Origin: Lunularia cruciata
Lineage: Eukaryota; Streptophyta; Marchantiopsida; Lunulariales; Lunulariaceae
Direction of reading: 5' to 3'
DNA length: 64,000 nucleotides
Assembly: GCA_948567375.1 (NCBI GenBank)
Contig: OX419758.1
Span: 14,947,001 to 15,011,000, forward strand
The translations under genes were made by a program, and so were the position numbers. Positions 58,503-64,000 of the stretch are shown here, one piece after another. A model generated the notes under the pieces. It saw nothing but the letters and a program-made list of their open reading frames with translations. It was not told the origin of the DNA and did not search any database. Every line of letters starts with the position of its first letter. Within the stretch, counting starts at the first letter, position 1.

Positions 58503-61500
58503 GACATCCTTCCTTTTAAGACGTAATGTCCTCGTTGTGTAGCGGTTGCTCAAACGCTTGCACCAACATCGGTACATGTGTCAAATTGGTAACATGCTCC
58601 CATGTTGCTTCACAAAGGGGGTAACCTTTCCATTATACTGTATAGTCCACCCACTGATAGCGAGTACCATGCATGCATTTTTGAAGAATACGCTCCACAT
58701 CATATTCCTCCATGCCATCAATGAGTGTTGTACAAGGTCAAATGTCTTGTGTGGAACAACATTGGCCTGATCAGGGAACATATCTATGTGGTAGGGAAAC
58801 ATGGAACATTGGATGGATCTTCATGTGTGGTGATAGCTCGAGGTGATAAGCCACAATGCTGACTCAATGAAGAATAGAGAAAGGCCCAATAAAATGAGGC
58901 TTGAGCTCACAAGGTCCAACTAATGTGAGGTTGGTTGTTGATATCCATACTTGATTCCCATCATTGAACTCCATGTGCCTATGATGTGCATTAGCATATT
59001 GCTTCTGTCAATTTTGTGCAATTTGTAATTTTTGCTTGGCGCTCTCCACACCTTGTTGGATTCTATAAACAAATGTGTTGATTGCGTTGACCTTGGTAGC
59101 CACCGGATGGATCTTCATCAAGCTAGAAGATGTGAAGGGATGCTCACCATACATGAGGAAGAGCGGAGTGACTTGGGTGGATGCATTCACTAAATTGTTG
59201 TAAGTGAATTCCACCAATAAGAGTAGGGTGTCCCACCTCTCTTGCTCTTCTAAGGTGAAGCCTAACATGTCTTCAATAGTGCAATTAGCCTGCTCTGTTT
59301 GTCCATCTATTTGTGGGTGGTAAGTTGTGGACATGGCCAACTTGGTTTTGAAGAAACTAAAGAGTATTTGCCAAAACAAACTAGTGAATTGAGTGTCTCT
59401 ATCGGTGATGAGTACTCGAGATAAGCTATGGTGAGAGAAGACTACATCTAAGTATAATTGAGCTAGTTGTGGAACGGTCACATCCTTGGTGGTAGGGCAT
59501 ACATAAATCATATCACAAAGACCACAATGGAGTCAAACCTTGAGGTGGTCTTGGGTAATTCACAGACAAGATCCATACTCACTTGTTCCTAATATTGGGT
59601 AGGAATGGGAAGAGGTTGAAAGAGCTGTGCAGGAGCTTGATTAGAAGCTTTGTTCTATTGATAATAGGCAACTATGCATGTAGGCCACCACATTGTTGCT
59701 CATCTTGGGCCAAAAGTAATGGCGTTGGATTGCATCCAAGATCTTGTCCACTCCGGCATGACCTACAATGGCCGAATCGAGACATTTCACTAGAATGGTG
59801 GGGTATAATTTAGGACATTTGGGATTCATAATCTACCATCACAAAAAGTGAGTCCTTGGGTACTGGTGATGCCTTTGGATGATTGTGCTTTAATAATCTA
59901 TAGATCAGCTTTTGTAGCAGCTAGAATCTCTGGCCAAAATTTAGGGTTAATCTTAACTTCTACCACCAAGTTGTTTGCCATTAGAATACGGGTGAATGCA
60001 TCTGCAAGTTGCTTCTTACCTTCCACATAGATGATTGTCATGTTGAAGCATTGTTGCCACTTTGCCCATCGAATCTGGTGACAAGATAGATCCTTCTGTA
60101 TCTCAAGGTAGACTAGAGGTTTATGGTCTATCTTTACAACAAATACCTTCTTGCCTAGATAATGCTTCCAATGATTGGTTGCAAGAACGATGGCCAACTC
60201 TTCTCAGTCTATGGTGTGGTAGTTGCACTCTACCAATAACAACTTTGGAGATAAATATGCAATTGGATTCCTTCAGTCATGCCACTCTTGTTGTATGACT
60301 ACTCCTATTGCTACGCTTGATGCATATGTAGCCAACTTGATTGGACATTTTGGGTCATACTACTTCAAGATTGGTGCATGTAGCAAGGTGACTTTCAATT
60401 CTTGAGAGGTAAACTCTTGTGCGGTTCCCAATGTCCACTTTTTTCCCTTGCCAAGTAGTGTTGTTAAAGGTTGTGCAACCTTGGAGAAGTCCTTGAAAAA
60501 TCTATGATAGAATCCCATCAACCCCAAGATGCTCTTGAGTTGAGTCTGATCTTTTGGAGCAGTCCATTTTTTAATGAACTCAATTTTATCCATCAATACT
60601 TGAATGCCGTCTGCACTTACTCTATGCCCCAAGTACTCTTCATCAGACTTTAGTAACTAGCACTTTGAGATTTTGGCATACAATCAATTCAATCTTAGAA
60701 TCTCGAGGACTTCTCATAGATGCTATTTTTGTTCCATCATTGTGCTACTATATACTAAGATGTAGTTGAAGAAGATGATAATAGAATTATCCAAGTTTGG
60801 ATGAAATATGTCATTCATTTGACTCATGAAAGAGGGAGGTGCATTGGTGAGACCAAAAGGTATCACAAGATACTCAAAGTGACCATATCTTGTTCAAAAA
60901 GTAATTTTGTACACATCCTCCTTTGCAATTTGGATTTGATTGTAACTACTCCGTAAGTCCAATTTGGTGAAGTATCTTGCTCCATGGAGTTGATCAAATA
61001 GGTCATCCATGTGAGGTAAGGGGTATTTGTTCTTCACTATTTGCTGATTGAGACCTCAATAGTCAATATACATGTGCATTATACCGTCCTTCTTCTTCCC
61101 AAACAAGACAAAAGCCCCATATGGTGATATGCTAGGTTGGATGAATCCTTTCTACAACATCTCCTCAATTTGAGTCTTACACTCCGCCACCTCATGAGGT
61201 GATAGGCAATATGGGGCCTCACAAGGAGGTGTCTTCCCTAGGAGTGTCTCAATTTTATGATGTACTCTCCTTTTTGGTGGTAATCTTGAGCATAGATCAT
61301 TGGGAAAGACATTTTGAAACTCATCCACCACTCTTTCAATTTCTCAAGAATTTTTCCATCAAGTTGTGTACTTTGGACTTCTCTTATTTAGACCCATGAA
61401 ACATCTATTGGTCTTATAGATATTTTTCATTGCTATGACATACAAAGGCAATTCTTGCTTGTGTGATTTTTCTTTAACCCCAATGATTAACCATTGTTGG

Positions 61501-61880
61501 GTTCTTACTACTTTCTTCCTCCAATCTACCATAGGGTTGTAATGCTCCATCCATGACATGCCTAAGATTGCATCATAACAAGTTAATTGTATCATTTGTC
61601 ACTCAATTGGTTCATGATATTCTCTTACATAGAGTGTTACCCGTCTAAGTAATGTTTACCTATTAGATAACTCTACTTCTTCACTCTCATTTCTCTCTAG
61701 ATCCATTTCCAATCTTATTGCAATAGAGCAAGACAAGAAATTCTCTATTGCTCCCAGATCTATTAATACTCTCACTTGATTGCCTTTTAGGAATCCATTC
61801 ACAACAATCAATTGTGAGGTTGCATTTTGGGACCTTTGCGCATTCATCTTCTTCTTTCCCTTTCTTCTCTGCTTCCTTAT
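58503..61880 (-). pseudogene. GypB-3 pol
   Basis: On the minus strand: protease with LIDLGAIENFLS (DSG changed to DLG, about 61774-61739), RT with the catalytic box changed to FFNY (about 60770-60759), RNase H (TDHKPL reading is IDHKPLVYLE near 60125), integrase with LITDRDTQFTSLF and the catalytic glutamate kept in DGQTEQANCTIED (about 59310-59270), a TGA at 59010-59008, and a chromodomain (about 58700-58560). RNase H joins integrase in one frame here (FTRILMANNL), unlike the array copy. Many other stops. Confidence 0.8.
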
Positions 61881-61899
61881 TGAGCCAGTAAGGCCATGA

Positions 61900-62995
61900 G
61901 GTACATTTTACTAGTGATAATTGTTTTCCAAAGTGATTTCCACCTCCTCCTCTTTAGTGCACCTTTCCATGTTGTTCAAAGATTGCTTGTATGAAGGCCG
62001 AGTACCTCTAGGGAAACAAGGACAACTATTGGTAGATATGTGTCCAATACGGCCATGATTGTAACAATGGCATTATTCTTCTTGATTTCCTTCTCCTTAT
62101 GGGACTCCATCTCTTTGTTCTTTTACCCGTACACACTCTACTTGAAGCAGTCATCTCCTCTGTCTAAAAATCAAAGGTTGCACAATTCTATTGGTATTGG
62201 TCCACCCATGTGTGGCATTTCTGCCCAATAATTTTAAGATGGGACTACTCCTTCACTTCCACCCAATGCTCCTACTATTCTTTATGCACAAGCAATGGCT
62301 TCAAATACCATTCGAGGATTTTGCACCATGACTTCTTGGCAAGTCCACTCCTTCAACCCTTGTTTGAAAAATTTGAGAGCCTCTTCTGGACTCATGTCAG
62401 TTATTGTAACTTGTAGATCCAAAAATGCTTTCACATACTATTGTATGTTGTTCTTTTGTCTCGATCTCCATAGTCAGATTTGTGCCATCTGCATGAAATT
62501 CACCGATTGGAAATTCTTCAGCAATCCTTCTTGCATTGTTGTCCACATGACCTCCCTTCTCTCTACCAACATGGATTGTTCTAAAGCATCATACCATGTG
62601 AGGGCTTTATCCATCAAGTACCCACATGCAAACATGTTTGCAGCATGCTCCGTGATCTCTATTGAGAACAATCAAAAATATCAATTCATTCTCAAGATTA
62701 AATTTTCCACTACTCCCATTGTACGCTGCCCCTTGTAAGGATTGATGTTGCAAGTCTTCTTCATCCAAAGTAGCAATGTGACTTCATCGTTGATAGAGTT
62801 TGTAGGCATGAGTGTCTCTCCAAATACTTCAATCACAGGTACTCTATTTTGAGACGACTCTTCTTCTTGCATTGCTTGATCATTCTTGAGAATCTGCACT
62901 TGACTTTGTAATGTCTCCATGGTCATCTTAATCTCTCAAAATTTATTCAACATCTATTGCATTCCTTGTATCAACTCTTACAATTGCGGATCCAT
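61900..62995 (-). pseudogene. GypB-3 gag
   Basis: ATG at 62995. Readings MTMETLQSQVQIL and ACGYLMDKALTWYDALEQ match the array gag. TGA at 62674-62672 is the same site as in the array copies; a second TGA six codon-bases upstream replaces the arginine of MNRYF. The zinc-knuckle region near 62080-62040 is partly preserved. Confidence 0.75.
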
Positions 62996-63028
62996 GGTTC
63001 ATGCAACACTCAATTGCTAATGTCTATC

Positions 63029-63232
63029 TCAATATAGAGTCAATATGGTCATGATGGAAGGTGCAAAAACTATTGGAATGACCATTAGGATCTTAGAAGC
63101 TATCACTCGTTTATAATACTCCTCACCAAAATTCCTAACCACAAAATCTCTAAACATCACTTTTGGTTTCACTACATAATGAATTTGTACTTGAGTGTTG
63201 AAAGGGAGAGGATTTGGGACATTCACATCCAT
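63029..63232 (-). CDS. GypB-3 leader ORF 2 (67 aa), function unknown
   Basis: Same length and position as 8450-8653 but with about one residue in four changed, including VQIHYVVKPKVMF against VEIRYVVRPKLMF, while NFGEEYY and the ILTLY end are kept. It has no stop, in contrast to the gag and pol of this copy. Confidence 0.45.
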   Translation of the reverse strand: MDVNVPNPLPFNTQVQIHYVVKPKVMFRDFVVRNFGEEYYKRVIASKILMVIPIVFAPSIMTILTLY

Positions 63233-63235
63233 AAC

Positions 63236-63461
63236 ATCATAATGGAATATAGATTGTCAAATTCTACTCTCTGTCATATACCACCATAGGTAGAATCACC
63301 GGGTTTGGTGAGCTCATTACCTTGTCCATGAATTTTACTCCACAGTGATAAACTAGCAATACTCTCATTTGCTCACACTAGATGTATATAACCTTGATGT
63401 TATGGAATGGACTCAAGAATGAAAAGCTAAGTGTGTGAAATTGTCCTCCTCGTGCATCCAT
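63236..63461 (-). pseudogene. GypB-3 leader ORF 1, broken
   Basis: Starts MDARGGQF at 63461. The reading is interrupted by stops after KVIYI and in the YDRE region, but keeps SSPNPVILPMVVYDRE. Corresponds to 8224-8445. Confidence 0.5.
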
Positions 63462-63600
63462 CCCATTCGCTCTCTAAAGTCCTTCCTAAATCTAGCAATT
63501 ACTCTATGTTCGCTACCTCAAATTATTCAATTTTAGTAGTTTGTGTTCTCCGAAGGGGGGTGATCAACTCTCTTGGACTAAAAAGTTGATTTGATATCAT

Positions 63601-64000
63601 TTTAATACTCCAAAGACAAGAGAAGAGAGAAAATACAAATTTCACACTCAATCATCCGATGCCCCAAAGGAGCACGTTCTCTTTATTATATAGATAACGA
63701 GGATCTCCTCCAAGGAAGCTCCACCATAGGATTAGGGACACAAATAAATGGCATATCAGTAAGCTCCACCCTTGGATTACTTACTTGGATGGGTGACATG
63801 TTGGTCCTGGTCCTATATGGTTAGTCAAATAAGCTTTAACAAGAGGGAATCTTTTAGAGAATCTTCTTGTAGGAATCTAAGAATCACATGGGTGAGGTAC
63901 CATTGGAAAGCTCTTGACTAGAAAAATCCAAGGGAAAGGGAATGTTAGCTTTTCCTCCATTGGGGCAAGAATGTGCACATTTTTGAGGCATAATTCATCC
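63601..64000 (-). repeat. GypB-3 5' LTR, cut by the window end
   Basis: The terminal 400 bp of the LTR, matching the GypB LTRs. On the minus strand its final bases TATTACA have changed to TATTAAA, and the adjacent primer site is degraded (ATGATATC). Confidence 0.8.

Larger units (their letters stand above)
57766..64000 (-). mobile_element. GypB-3 chromovirus, reverse strand, running off the window
   Basis: A full-structure GypB copy: on the minus strand the 5' LTR begins beyond 64000 and ends at 63601; leader ORFs, gag and pol follow; the 3' LTR is 58502-57766. The internal length (about 5.1 kb) is what the array copies would have without their deletions. It is clearly more diverged from the array copies than they are from each other. 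Stops and loss of the RT catalytic aspartates make it inactive. The left flank is GTAAA (57761-57765); the other flank is outside the window. Confidence 0.85.

Overview
This window is nuclear DNA of a land plant. It carries two class III secretory peroxidase genes with the classical three-intron layout, an SNM1-type DNA-repair nuclease gene with nine GT-AG-bounded coding exons, and large blocks of Ty1/copia and chromodomain-bearing Ty3/gypsy retrotransposons nested in one another. Nothing bacterial, organellar or viral was recognised. The species cannot be named from sequence alone; I did not find anything that decides between seed plants and ferns, lycophytes or bryophytes.

Layout. (1) About 1-22975: a Russian-doll nest. 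A Ty1/copia element (here Cop1) is split by a Ty3/gypsy element (family GypA, LTR about 413 bp). GypA is itself split by a solo GypA LTR, which holds an inverted solo LTR of a second family (GypB, LTR about 738 bp), and by a GypB LTR into which an 11.2-kb LTR-internal-LTR-internal-LTR GypB array has landed. (2) 22980-28380: single-copy-like DNA with peroxidase gene 1 (minus strand). (3) 28380-33250: a very AT-rich block and a CpG-poor block with decayed minus-strand ORFs. (4) 33930-37290: an intact SNM1-like metallo-beta-lactamase/beta-CASP gene (plus strand). (5) 39449-41151: peroxidase gene 2 (minus strand). (6) 41500-50200: long stretch without a recognisable gene. (7) 50210-50597: last-exon fragment of a third, dead peroxidase. 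(8) 50785-64000: a second nest: copia fragment Cop2, interrupted by GypA-2, which is interrupted by a head-on composite of two GypA 5' halves and by a reverse-strand GypB copy that runs out of the window.

How the parts work together. The peroxidases share intron positions and phases (0, 0, 1), exon 3 and exon 4 lengths (166 and 407 bp), a probable 5'UTR intron and a TATA context, so they are tandem duplicates that would be secreted to the apoplast. The SNM1 gene lies between them and would act in the nucleus on DNA crosslinks. None of the retroelements is intact: catalytic residues and frames are broken. Yet their control regions remain informative. GypA LTRs carry perfect heat-shock elements upstream of a TATA box, and both gypsy families carry related small leader ORFs ahead of gag. 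Two TGA codons in gag and pol occur at the same sites in all three GypB copies.

Exon boundaries, target-site duplications, LTR ends and motifs were read by eye; percent identities, dates and expression were not computed.
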